A stretch of DNA of 64,000 bases from Musa acuminata AAA Group (taxonomy: Eukaryota; Streptophyta; Magnoliopsida; Zingiberales; Musaceae). The stretch lies in contig NC_088339.1 of assembly GCF_036884655.1 (NCBI RefSeq), forward strand, positions 28,490,501-28,554,500. Direction: 5' to 3'. Position numbers and translations under genes: made by a program. The notes below the pieces were generated by a model. It did not search any database, was not told where the DNA came from, and saw only the letters and a list, made by a program, of their open reading frames with translations. Below, piece after piece: positions 33,559-46,400 of the stretch (its first letter is position 1; each line of letters opens with the position of its first letter).

Positions 33559-36500
33559 TTCCATTATATGGTTAGAGATTTGTGGATTTCACCATCAACA
33601 ATCAAGATGTTTACACGAGTTCTCTATTTTTTAGGTCTCTTGCCGTTTGATAATGGCAAATGAGGTACGAATCAGGTGCAATTGATTTCAGAAACAGCTC
33701 AACAGATAGCTTAGTAAACAAGGAGGGATTCCCTTAATGATATGATTGTTCTGGGGACGATGACAGGGGGGTTTGCCCAGCTTGGATTTGCTTGCCTAAC
33801 CAATCACTGACTGCATGCATCATATCCTACTCTCTCCACATAGAATTCTTCCGTATCCTAGTCATTGCGTGACCGATAGACTCAACGGAGCTGTTTGTTT
33901 GCACTGCAATGCAAGACAAATTACAAATTGCAGCATGAGTTTACTAAAGCTGCAGACTCCCACTTGCTTCGTTCTGACCACAGCTAGCTTCACATGCCAC
34001 CCTCCAACCATGCATTATCGAGCCCACTTCTGAAGGCAGAAATCTCATGCACTGTGTCTTACATTGTATAGGCAGATTACTACTTTTTGACACCTCTCTC
34101 TCTTACTTACCGTATGACGTATATTCTTGCAGTATACATCTCAGCGATCAGTCAAACACCATAGCTAAGGTTTAATTGTCTTCGGTTGAACCAAGAGAAA
34201 CATCAACATATGCTTGCTTCTGCATGGTAATCTAAGGTAGTAGTAAAGCATGATAACATGATGAAGTTACTGCCCTGCAAATATATAGAATGGGGGATGG
34301 TACTGATCAAGAATGTCTTTGTGATAATTTACTGATGGCAGTTGCAAGAACACCACATTGAAGGCTTGCACCTCAACTCCCAACAAGTGAATCAATCACC
34401 CAAAACAGAGTTAGATTGCAGAGTTTGGCCTGACAGGGAAAGGCTGTTCTGTCTCTTTCATTGTATTCATTTTGGGTTGGAATTGGCTTTGGACTTCAGA
34501 GTAGCAGACAACACTAAACCTTTGATATTTCAACAACAGCCAGTGTTAAATTGTTCCACGCAAGTCAGGCATGCTGAATTCTAGTAAAAGCTTTAGCTGT
34601 TCTCCATGTCCGATGCAGAAACTATCTCCTCTTCTGACACGAACACATCCAGTTTTCAACGATGGAATAGTTTGTTCCATAAGCTTTTTTGCTTTATGTG
34701 GGAGTTTTACCACCTCAAGCAAGAGGAAGACTCTTCTCTCACACTCCAACATCGTTCTACTCAATCAGAGCTTTACTCTTCGATCCACGATGGATGCATT
34801 GAACAAACTCCAGTTGCTATTCCCCTGAACTATTGCTTTAGCTGAAACCTGGTTGTCCGCTTGAACAGGAGATGGTTGTTTTGTCCATGTCGAGTTAATT
34901 ACCCACTTGCGCTGCATCACATGGAATTGTGCTTCGGCTGCTGCTTGGACCTGCCCTTGAAGCCATGAAGATTCCAGATCAACAAGGACATCATATGACA
35001 GGAGATGGGCATCTTTGTCTTGCACTTGGGAACATTAATTTAACACACAAGAACAGAAGAAGATATGGTGTTCAATCAACTGAGGACTCGTAGCAATCTC
35101 AACTTGTACTTGTGTTACTGCATGTCCCAGTTTAAGATCATCTGGCAGATGCTGAAAGCCATTGATTTCCACATGGAGTTTGGTGAGGCCATGTGAGGCA
35201 GTGTAATACGGTCAAATGAAGGAAAAGAAGGGAGAAGATGGTGAAGAGGTACAGGCCCTCCATGGACTCTTGCAATCGACAAAAGTCTTCCACTACAGAA
35301 AGACCTCTCTCTCTTTTCTGATGCCTTCTAAATTAAAGGAGGTGTCCTTCCTCAAAAGAAGTTTAGAAGCCTTATATGATTGCTGCACAAAATTAATCAT
35401 GTCCAGACTGATCTGAGCAAGAGAATTGCGAAGAAAAATAATTGAAGTTGGAGTAAATTGTCTGTGCTTCCTTTCACAAGCACCAATTGCATCTGGTTGA
35501 TGAATATTGGAGCTGCATCAGAAATGAAATTGCAGTTTTTGCAGGTCAGAGTTCTCCTCTCTTACATTTGTCTGCGAAACCATCTGCCACTCATTTTTTT
35601 GGTTCATTTGTTTGAGCTTCATACTACTGTGGACTGTCCTTGCTGATGCAAATTGTAATCTGAATCTATAAACCAATACTTTATGATTGTTGGTGCTACA
35701 TCTATGATATCATTTCATAATTTTTGGTTAGTTTTGGTAGATACTGCATCAAAATTGGGAAAAAAGTATCCATTTTTTCAGCAAGAGAACTTTGAAGTTT
35801 GGAACTTTATATATGTTGTCTTATACAATCTTCACCTGCATCCAGGCTTTTGCAGCACCAAAAAGATAGCCACATTTAAGAGAAATGCTTAGTGTTAATC
35901 CCTAGAATGGGATTTCCACAAACGGTATTTGAGTACAAATTCAAAAGAAGAAGACTCCAAATCACAAACTTTGGTGCTCACTATATGTCTCAAAATGGAA
36001 AAGCCCTGCAGTATCAATTCGTCGGAATTTCAAGCACTGAGTTCACCAATTACAAGCACAACTTGCATCTGACTGTTAATGCTCCAAATCGATCTCTGTC
36101 TATGTTGAGGCCACCTACTTCTGCCAGTAGAAAGTAGCACCTCCATGTCTTTCTAGAGTCCCTGTTTTTGCCCTGCTAAAACATAAAACAAGACTCAGAA
36201 TTTTCCCCATATAGACTATACTGTAGTATTTGATAAAAGAAGCATTCAAAAAAAAAAAGAAAAGAAAAGAAAAAGGGAGAATAATCTGATCACATTGACA
36301 TGGAGATTGAAGAGTTTAACAGCATCTCATAAGCAACAATGCTTTATCCAGTCGAATAAGATAGCATAAGGTTTTGATGTTAGAGCTCTGGTGACTAATG
36401 TTGATGTCAGCTAGAAAAGGCACATAAACTAGCTTGGCCATGGTGATGGTGGTGAGCATAACAACAAGAAGGTTCAATTATAAAAGTAATAATAATAATA

Positions 36501-36574
36501 ATAAAAGACATTCTTTAAGTTAAATTAGCTGAAATCAAGTAAACGGCTAAACAGCTGAAACTAATTAGTGAATT

Positions 36575-37568
36575 TTAGAAATACACTGCTGGCGAAAGCC
36601 ATGAAAAAAAATGGTGAGATGATTTCAACTTGTCGTGCATGATCTTGAAATTTGTGTGGAAATAGGAAATGAGTATCACAATAATCAGTGCAAAGTGAAC
36701 ATAAGAAGATGTGCTATTTTTACCTCTTTGGAACCATGATTTTCTCATAGCTTTGCGGACATGCTGTTCATGTTTCTCCAGAAATTCATCAACCTTTTCT
36801 GATTGGAGAAGTACAGGCCCCGAGAAATCCACCTTTTCTGCTCGATCTCTATAACCCTGAAAATTTTCAGACCAAATGGTAAATGACTAGCTAAGCTATT
36901 GGTGTGGAAGAAAGCGAAAAATGTTGGAGTAGCTGCATCAGTACCAGGCCCTGATTCTTAGATAGTACCACTGCATCACGAGGATGATAGGCAGCAAAAG
37001 AATGCATTGAGTCTTGAAGTTCTGGATGTAACCATTGCTTCAGCATTGCATCCTTTGTTGACTCATAGGGCTTGTGGCCTTTCGAATTAGAATGGGGAGC
37101 ATATCCAAGATATCCATTCTCTTCTCCATTAAACTTGAAAGCACTCTTCACCTGTGAATTATTTGATGGATCCAACTTCCCCAATTTGTCCTGTCTGGAT
37201 CTGGTTTTAGCCTGTGGTTTGATGTGTGGATGGTCGTCTTTCGGTTTCTTTGTACATGCAAAGCCGGTGCAAGCAGAGACAATCAAGGGACCTGAGTAAG
37301 TGTCTCCTTGAGAGATTGGCTTCACTTGTTGATGCTCATCCCTGGATCTAGCAGTTGGTATCTGTTGCTGACCGTTTACTCCTGAAATATCTCGTTTTGG
37401 GCCACTTCTGTTGGTTCCTTGAGCAATTTTCAAACCCTGCCAGAAACTTGCCATTCAATGATGATGCTAAAACACTACCAGACTTATTCAAAGATTATGT
37501 TCAATAATCTCAAGGACTGACTTTTAAAATTTCTCTATCGACTAATTTGCATGTGTGCACATGTACAT

Positions 37569-37605
<37 letters not shown>

Positions 37606-40600
37606 CTCCTTGAGATGCTATTTTTGCTAGATTGTTTGATTCATGTGAAGGCTTATTTGCTCTTGAAGGTTTTCCTGTTGCCTCTGCAACACGTAATCTG
37701 CCATTGACACCCCTCCTGAAATAATAATGCAGTAAATCGATTAGAAGTTCAAGAAGTAAGCTGCAATTTGATCTTTCTGTAGAAGAAAGAAAGCAACAGT
37801 ACATTCATATCATACAGAATAATCAGATCCTTCTATATATCATATGAAATAGGGACCATATCATATTTTTCTCAAGTAATTTTCAGCTCACCTGCGAGAC
37901 TCCTCACGGAACTTTGCATCAATTTCTTTGTTTGGTTGGTACTTGGGCAAGCTAGATGGATCGCTTGCATAAGGCTTTGCCCTAAAATACTGAACAAGCA
38001 TACCGAAAAAAAATTAGATTGTGAAGCCTGACATGTTTTGGAGGAAGAGTGTCCTTAACACCAAAAAAAAAAAAATCAAAAGGACAGATGAAACTATAAA
38101 AAGTAAGCAGCCATGATATCAATGTTGCATAGAATTACATAGGATGCATTAGACAACTCACAAGCCAAATTCTACTGAAATTTGATCTGTAACTCGGGAA
38201 CCTGCCATGCACATGCAACAAGGTCTGTAAACATGATCTTGATGTTGGCAGGGAAATGATTCTGAGCTTGGTTGTCCCTAGTTAAATTATTCTAGAGGAT
38301 TACAAAAATAAATTAATAGTGTATAAGCAAATTTTCTGACAGACTTTCTATCATATGGAAGTCACAAAGCAATGTGAAAGTGTGGTCCTTCCAGCTGCCT
38401 ACAATATATATAGTCTTCCCTTTTCCATGTCCAGCAAGAAATGTAGAAATAAACCAACCTTTTCAAAGAGCATAAGCTTTTCGGGAAAAATGGTAAACCT
38501 ATTGATCATTTTATCACAATGAACACCAGAATTTTGTTAGAAAAGGACTGATGCAAGTATGGCGAAGGAGTCATGTAAACAAGTCTACACAGCTGCAATG
38601 CAGAGTATCTCTCAACATGTAAAATTATCTTCATAGCAATATCAGTCTTGCACAATGTGGAACAATGAGAAGATAATTTTTAAGAAAGAGACTCATTGGA
38701 GACTAAATTTTGTACAAGTATTACCTCAGAAGTAAGAGCAGTAGAAGCTGTGCCACGTTTATCAGGTTCGATTGACAAAAATGTTCCTAACAATTTCAAT
38801 GCACTTTCTGGTAAAAAGTTATATGTCGTTTGGAGGCAACTCTCATAAGGATGTTGAGGTTTAAAAACCGTTGCATGGGGCGTCTTGGATTTCTTCCAAT
38901 AGTCTTCTGGTGGAGAGCCACAGAGCTTAAAGATTTTATGCATTTGTTCAACCTGAAGATAAACAAAAAACAATTAGGACATCAAGCAAATAATATTGCA
39001 TTACCTTTATATAGGAGAATTTTCAACAAAAATAACATTTAGCATGTCTTCTTCAAACGATATGTATATGCTGTATTGATTGAAGGATGATGGAATTCTA
39101 AGACGGCTTTGCTAACTACATGTGACTTGGAATTTGGAAAACTAACCATGCTTGGGCACTAATCTTTTTCTATATTTGTCATATCATATCTCCACAATAG
39201 AGTGAGATCGTCAAATTCATGTACTGCCTTTTGGCATTAGTTGTTCTTCGTGCAACAATTCATGTGTGGCTAAATCCCATTTCTTGTTTCCATGAGCATC
39301 AGCATATAACTGCAGGACTTCACAGACAAATATGAACAATGCAGGATCAGACTGATTACCTCTGTTCTTCCTTGTAAGATAGGCATCCCAAGAAAGAGTT
39401 CTGCAAATACACATCCGACGCTCCACAAATCCACAGAGGCATCATAATCCGTTGATCCTAGGAGAAGCTCAGGTGGACGATACCATAACGTCACAACTCG
39501 GCTTGTTAGTGGTTGTTTTTCCCCGGGATTCAAGATGTTCGCCAAACCGAAATCAGCAACCTTCAGAATGCCTTCATTGTTAACTAAAAGGTTTGCACAT
39601 TTGATGTCACGATGAATGATACCGCGTGAATGACACTGTTCAATCCCAGATAGTAACTGTTTCATATAGCATTTGATCTGTAACATGAAAGCAAAGTCAA
39701 GTGCCTGCTTCACTGAGAATCTGTAATAGTTTGGAAGGAACATGAATAACCTGTTGTTCACTAAAGTTGATGTCTGGAGAAGATGATAGCCCTGCAAGAT
39801 CATGCTCCATATATTCGAAAACAAGGTATATACTACATGATAACCGTGAAGTAATTATACCCTCCAGCTTCATGATATTTGGATGATCAAGCTTGCGGAG
39901 GATCTGTATCTCCCTTGCCATAAATCTAACACTCTCAGGCTCAAAATTGTCAAAGTGCACCTTCTTCAGAGCAACAATCCTCCCCGTATCAATCTCGCGA
40001 GCTCTAAACACACTGCTATAGGTACCTTGCCCGATCTTACATGCATTTGAAATGGAGTAAGATAAATCAGATAATAACCAAATAAAGAAACAGAAAAAGA
40101 AACAGTGTTCATGCAGAAGATCAACAAATGTAGTTCTCCAGCAGCAACCAGCAGTAAAAAAAGATCACGAAGCTCCGGACATAGCGTAAGCTGACAAGCC
40201 AATTGGTAGAATGTCTCATCATTTTTGGACTGATTCATTTTCATGAATTATAGGATATCATAGGCCATATTTGCTAGCATATGGCAGATTCCAAAACATG
40301 CATGAATTAGTTTTCTCATTGCTCAAGCCTTTCTTGCCCTCATTTAAACAAAGCAATATGTGGGGAAATCCAAGATGCAAAGTTCTTTTTCCCATCAACT
40401 ATGACCCTTAATCTTGGAGGCTAAAAGAACAACAGGATAGAAGATCATTAAAACTCCATCTTAAGAAGAACTGTTTTCTGCAGAAAAGATAACAGAACAG
40501 AAAGAAATCCATCGACTAAACGGCACATAATTTCTTCAAAGAAACACACAAAAAAAGGGGGAAAGAAAGAAACTATACATAGATTCGACGAACTCGAAAT

Positions 40601-41087
40601 GTGTTTATTTTGCTCTTCAATTTTCTTTCTAATCTGAGATGATAACTTCAATTGGTTGAAGCAATAGATAGCAACAATTCTCAAGAGAGAAAGAAAAGAA
40701 AATAACATAACGAGAAAAAAAACCATGAAATCTTGGTAATACCTTCCCTAATTTCTCAAAGGAGTCAGCTTTGAGGGGCACCCATCCCTGAATGGCTTCT
40801 CTGGCGACACTGCTCAGCCATGACGGCCATCCTGCAGCAACCTGCTCTCCCTCGGTGCACCGATTCATATTCCGCAACTGAAAGTTCTCCGAACTGTCGC
40901 CGGCCGACTCAACATTCGCAGATTTCTCCGATTCGCTTTGGTCCCCGAACTCATCGTTATCGACCTGAGGTTCGTTCCACAGCGACGACGAGGCCGGCAG
41001 AAGGTCCCTGGACGTCTCAAGGCTCCCCGAGACGCCCGAGGAGTCTGCCGCGGGCGTGACAGGGACTTTCGACGCGACGCAACCCAT
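36575..41087 (-). CDS. CDK-like Ser/Thr protein kinase, IBS1/At1g74330 type, N-myristoylation motif
   Basis: A CDC2-related kinase of the plant group containing IBS1 (At1g18670). Eight exons: 40743-41087, 39751-40035, 39360-39677, 38725-38952, 37892-37989, 37604-37715, 36945-37436 and 36575-36856, all in consistent phase, about 719 residues. It starts MGCVASK, a consensus for N-myristoylation and palmitoylation, so it is probably membrane-attached. Kinase domain: IGQGTYSSVFRARE (~116), VALKKV with Lys ~139, EPESVRFMAREI in place of the PSTAIRE helix, HRDIKCANLL with Asp ~234, DFGLAN ~252, and TSRVVTLWYRPPELLLG. All catalytic residues are present. The conserved tail motif DFSGPVLLQSEKVDEFLEKH is near the end. 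The last exon either reads through to a stop at 36575, adding a hydrophobic tail, or splices at G|gtaaaa (36724) to an exon I cannot place. IBS1 relatives act in priming and defence; the role here is inferred. Confidence 0.92.
37571..37602. repeat. (GA)16 microsatellite abutting a splice donor
   Basis: The tract lies in the kinase intron and, read on the minus strand, begins at intron position +2, directly behind exon 6 (GAG|gtctctctct). The donor therefore lacks the usual GTAAGT/GTGAGT context. Confidence 0.9.
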
Positions 41088-43444
41088 CACGGCCTATAGC
41101 TTGCCGGTCACCAGCACGGCAATCTCTGGGCACCAATGTGATGGGAACGAAGAAAGAAAGGAGGAGAAGAAGATGCCGGACGGGCTACAATCCCTCTGAA
41201 CGTAGAATAATGAGACATTTAACTCTGTTCTCTTTCTCCTCCACCGTGTGATAATTGCGTTCTGCATCGCCTTCCACCTCTGGCCAGATTAGTTGGGAAA
41301 GATCACGCAGGCAACAGAGCAAGAATAGGAGGGACAGGGGATCCAGCACGGGTGGAAGCCGCCCAAAGATAGAAAGGTCGGATCTTTTCGAGCTTCTTCA
41401 CTTCAAAAATAGGGTCTTTCCCTCTTGTCGTCCTCTTTGCTGTTGCTTTGTTGGTATGATTGAAGGTTTAACGCTGTCTCGCCCAAACAACTCATTCCGA
41501 GGTTAACGCGGGAAGAGCTGATGAATCGTCCCTCGAGCGTCTTGGAGCTTTCTCGCATCTCATATGACATAAAGGAGGCAACTTTGGTTGACATGAACAC
41601 GGAAACATCTGATGATCTTGGATTTGTGTTGCTTCGTCTGCCGACAGTGAAGTTGGACACGCCAAGAAAGGACCAATCAAATAGAAAGTTCTTGGTGGTG
41701 TAGGACTAACAAGAACAGAGAAGCAAGTGTTGGTTAGTCCCAACCTTGGCCACTGACCAAAAACACACCTGCCGCAAGATCCTGTGGGTGGGTTGAGAGT
41801 CGAGAGGCATTGCTTTGGTGGGGAGATGTTGCTCTAGCCGTGTGGGTTCTTACATTGGATTTCAATCTCCATTACCCATCACATAAAATACTCCACATCA
41901 TTGCTCACCCAAAGAGTATATACAGAATGAATTTTGAAGATTCGTAGACTTTATACCCTCCCTTGTTGGCTCAACTTTTCATCACACTAACATTTTTGCT
42001 CCTTACATCTTTTTTGTCTTTTTAGGCAGGTGGTAGTACTTCTCTCAGCATCATAGAATGTAGACAAGACTAATTCATATAGATTGTCCAATGTAAATAA
42101 AAGATTCTTCACCAAGAATCAAAGGATACCACCTTAAAATTGCTTCCCACGCCTAGCTTATCAGTCTCTCTCCTTATTTTGATTGCACTTTCACCAACAT
42201 GTTCAGTCCTTAAAGAAAGATGCCAAGTGGTAAAAATATGTAATAAACAAGAACAACAGCTTTCTTCCTTTCCTAGATCGATGTGTTGCAGGAAAGCAAG
42301 GGAGTCTTCCTGCACTCGGAAGCTTTTTGCTTGAATCTACAATGACCACTTGAGTATATTGATGCAGCACTGACCATGTTGCAAACAACCAGTGGTCAGA
42401 TACTTTAAATGTGCTCTGGGCAGGAACAGATCACTAGAGTTTTGTGCAGAGGCTCCTGTCATGTGATGAATTCAAGTAGTGATGAGATTTAAGAGCAAAT
42501 GTTTGTAGTAAAATTTGGTTCGGTCAACTTTAATACTTGAATTTTCTTGAAATGAAAAGATCCTCTATACATCCTACCAATTCCTGGATTCTGATGGCAC
42601 AAACAATCCAAGATCTCTTCAGTTACATGTCATCACTAATAGATTTAGTTACATGTTGCAAAACTCCCAGATATTATCTTATCAAGCTTTTGAACCCACT
42701 GCCCACTTCAATCATGATATCAAGTATGGTGAAGGATAAAAGCAGTCCATGGTGTCAATTACTTTAGACCAAATCTGGAAAGCTAGGCATCATCATGTTC
42801 TTGTCTCAGCTGAACTGCCACTGCCTGTTCAACATTCTCTCTTAAATCTGCTCTATCAAGAGAAATCTGACAACTAGTAGTACTATTAAGAGTGTTTGGT
42901 GGGATGCTGCTTGCAGCAGCTCTGGCACTCATCATGTTCTCAACTGCTGTTTCTCTCTTTCAACATGCTTTCCTGCATTTTGCACCAGATATCTTTGCTG
43001 CTGCTTAATACCAAATTGGTAGATTATTTCCCCAATTATTTTTCTCCTTTCCTTTAGAATTTTCGATCTGATAACTTCTGCATTACAAGTCAGAAGAACT
43101 ATGGGAGAACCTGTCATCCATTCTACAAAGTCGGGGATCATCAAATCTCAGTCACCAGCCATATTGCAAAGACACCGGAAAGGAGTCGCTGCCCAAACGT
43201 GAACTCTGTGCGCCTCACCGCATGATGGTAAAAAAAGACCCATCGCGACCGTCCATTAGAATTCCTCCGACATCGCGGCCGTCCATGTTGTTGAACAGAC
43301 ACGTAAATGATAAAGAGCATAATTTGATCGAATCAAATGGACGATTGAGATGACAAGAGAGGATGGAATGAACGGTGGTTGATGAACCCACTTTACGATC
43401 TAAAGACACGGCTTCTCCGAGATCTCCGCGACCGTAGGAAGGGG
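41088..43444. other. Divergent intergenic region between the kinase and IPK genes
   Basis: Shared upstream region of two genes transcribed away from each other. 41090-41350 is the likely 5' UTR/promoter of the kinase. 43200-43440 is GC-richer and is the IPK leader; a CATCGCG(A/G)CCGTCCAT word is repeated at 43241 and 43271. The middle, including the frame 41521-41703, shows nothing recognisable. Confidence 0.5.
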
Positions 43445-46400
43445 ATGGGAGACGAAGAGCAGAAGGACAAACCTGCGGCCTCTCCTTCCGATCGAATCCC
43501 AGGAGGCCACAAGCCCCTTCTTCGATGCATCGTAAAACTGGGTAAAGGTCGCTCCTTTGATTCTTTATCTGCTTCTTGTTGAGGATTCAGATATGAGCCT
43601 TCTTCCATTTTTCTTTTTCTTTGAAGGTGGGGCTGCGATCACTTGCAAGAATGAGTTGGAGAGCATAAATGAGGAAATCTTGGAGTCAGTGTGTGTGCAG
43701 CTGAGGGAAGCAATGAACAAATCTGCAAACTCCTCTTCAGGAAATGTTGTTTCCATGGACTGGAGCAAACGGCTCGGGAAACCCCTCATTTCTGCGCCCG
43801 AAGAGTTCAGAAATTGTCGGAGCTTGGATTTGGATAGCAACTTTATTGTTGTTCATGGAGCAGGTTGGCTAGGATGGTCAAATTTCTTAGCTTTGTTTCT
43901 TCTTTCTTGATCTTTTATTCTTCAAGAACAGTTCGGTTATGAATGCCAAAAGCCCGAACAGCAACTTGCTGGCAAGGGGTTTCAATTTCTCTTCATACTG
44001 ATCGGAAATTTTAAGCCTGTTGTTGCCAGAGAAGTGTTTGACTGTTGCTAGAGTGTTTCAGAAGTAGAGTAATCTTTTTCTGCATGACATATTTTCTTTC
44101 TCACAATGAAGATAACTTCTTTTAACTATCTGGTTTAGTCATTACCTGCTATTTGCTTTTAAAGATTAATGTCAACTTGGTGAAGCTTTGTAGAGCAAGA
44201 AAATATTATTTATACTCCCTGTTCCTTGATGTAGTGGCAATTATTTTGAGTGACCTAGGCTGGTAGGATCACCAAATATATCTCCCTTTTCATAATTTCT
44301 GTTCCCACATACCCTGAATATCTTTAGAGTTTGTTCTGTGAAATGGACTTGATTTTCAAAAATAATGGATCAAGACTATAATTGTTACCCAGAAAATTCA
44401 TTTATTTTGCATAAAAAGATCCACCAGAAGCATTAAGTGAAATGGGTAGCTTTCCATGGACAGGAGTAAAACTAGTTTTAATACTGTTTTGTCAATGTAT
44501 ATATAGCTGGTGCTAAGATAGTACTTCAAATATTTTTTACCTGTGTTTTCCAAGATTGATTCTTTGTGTGGATTATTTAACTTTTTTTCTCTTTCTTAGG
44601 GTCTTTTGGACATTTTCAAGCAAGTTCATCTGGAGTACATAAAGGAGGATTGAATCTTCCTCTCGTCAAGGCTGGTTTTGTGGCTACTCGAATCTCAGTA
44701 AGATAGATCCACTGAATTAACATTCTTTGTTAAGTAAACTGAGACCTGCTACATGAACGTTTCTATCTAGACCGTGAATGTACATTTAATGTCTTTAGTT
44801 TTGTTTATCATTTTCTAAAATTGCACAGTGGTCTTGATTGCCTATTCTTAGTGGTTTTCCAAATAATGAATCTTGCTTTGATCTGGAATTATTTTGAATC
44901 TTCAATAACCTGAAGAAAGTCATGATGTTCTTATCCATCGGTCATTGACTCTTCTCCTGGTTGGTATAGAACATATACATTTGAGGGAGATGCTTTGATG
45001 TCAAACATTGCTGTTTATTTGAAGAAATATAACGTGACATACTTTGTCCATTGAAACCCATTATCGTGTCATCCTAGAAGTTTTGCATCAAATATGGATG
45101 TCGATTATATAAAAACCTTGAGGTGATAGGCTGCATGTGGAGAACTCCTTGGACCAGAAGTCAACTTTCTTCTTCCAGCTTTCTTTTGTGTTATCCCTTT
45201 TAGAAATGAGAAATGTTTTGTCTAGCATTGATAAAAAAACCTTATAGATTTACATATGTTAAACTTCAACTCTCAAAAGCTGATGCAACTGATCGTAGAA
45301 CTTTGTTGTTGTAATACATGACAGGTGCTTTCTTCTATTGAATTTTGACTTGTTGAGAGCCTCTTGTTACATCTTTAAGTCAACCATGTGTTTCTCAGAT
45401 ATTCTTTGGTTACACCTTATACATCATTGTTGCATATTTTTGTTATGCCTTCATAACTTGATATTATTTTCACTGTTTCTGTAATTCAGGTGACATCACT
45501 TAACCTGGAAATTGTGAGAGCTCTTGCCAGAGGTATGCATTTTGTTCTGAAGGTTAAGTATCACGTGAGGCCTCTACCATTATTGGTTTGATGTTTAGTT
45601 GGTATATAAATGTTTTATCCATCTTGACATTTTCAACTTTTATATTGCTCCTGCATCATTGGTCTTTATCTCCTTCTCCTGCCAGTATCTACCATTTGCC
45701 GGATGCTTCTGCCTGGATGCCAACTCAGTAACCATAAAACAGTATCATCAATCATCACTCTGTTTGCTAATTAATTCAGTCTTATGCCAAAGTCGAAATG
45801 TTTACGCCATATGTTTTTAAATAAAGAATCTTGTTGTGCACACCACTTCACATCCTATGAAGCACGAGTGGTTGATACTTGATAGGAGATTGGGACTATA
45901 CAGTTAGGATTATACTACGACCTGAGTCATCGATTTGGACGCAGATGCAAATATGGCATGATGAAGGTGCACCAATATGTCAATTCTTGAAAAATAGAAT
46001 TTAATATAGTGTAGATTCAATGATGAAGCAATAAATGTAATATTATATGTGACAAAACTTGTTATATAAAGTGTTAGGATCTTAGTTATATATTGATGAA
46101 TAATAAAATATTTAACTAGCATTTCAAACTTATCTGTCATAAAATAATGTTTTTTTGGTTACATAATTCTCAAAAGAGTGTACGAGTATAACAAGAACTT
46201 ATGACAGATGAAATTATAATAATTATTACATACTTTCAGGAACTGATACTCCATGCAAACAACACAAAACAATTATATATACATCTCATCCATGATCAAA
46301 AAATTCACATTCAAGAACAACAGTGTTCTAGAAAGTATCCACAAAGTTTCCTTATGCTTATTGAAATATATTATCTTTTACTAATTACGTAAAATATGGT

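Larger units (their letters stand above)
32825..36574. other. GH3 promoter and intergenic spacer
   Basis: The GH3-proximal part (to ~33560) is GC-rich and contains a TGTCGG core (minus strand, 33179-33184), twin CATGCATG words and a 58-bp minisatellite. From 33600 to 36570 the sequence is AT-rich. Frames at 34342-35025 and 35892-36137 resemble no family I know. Confidence 0.5.
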
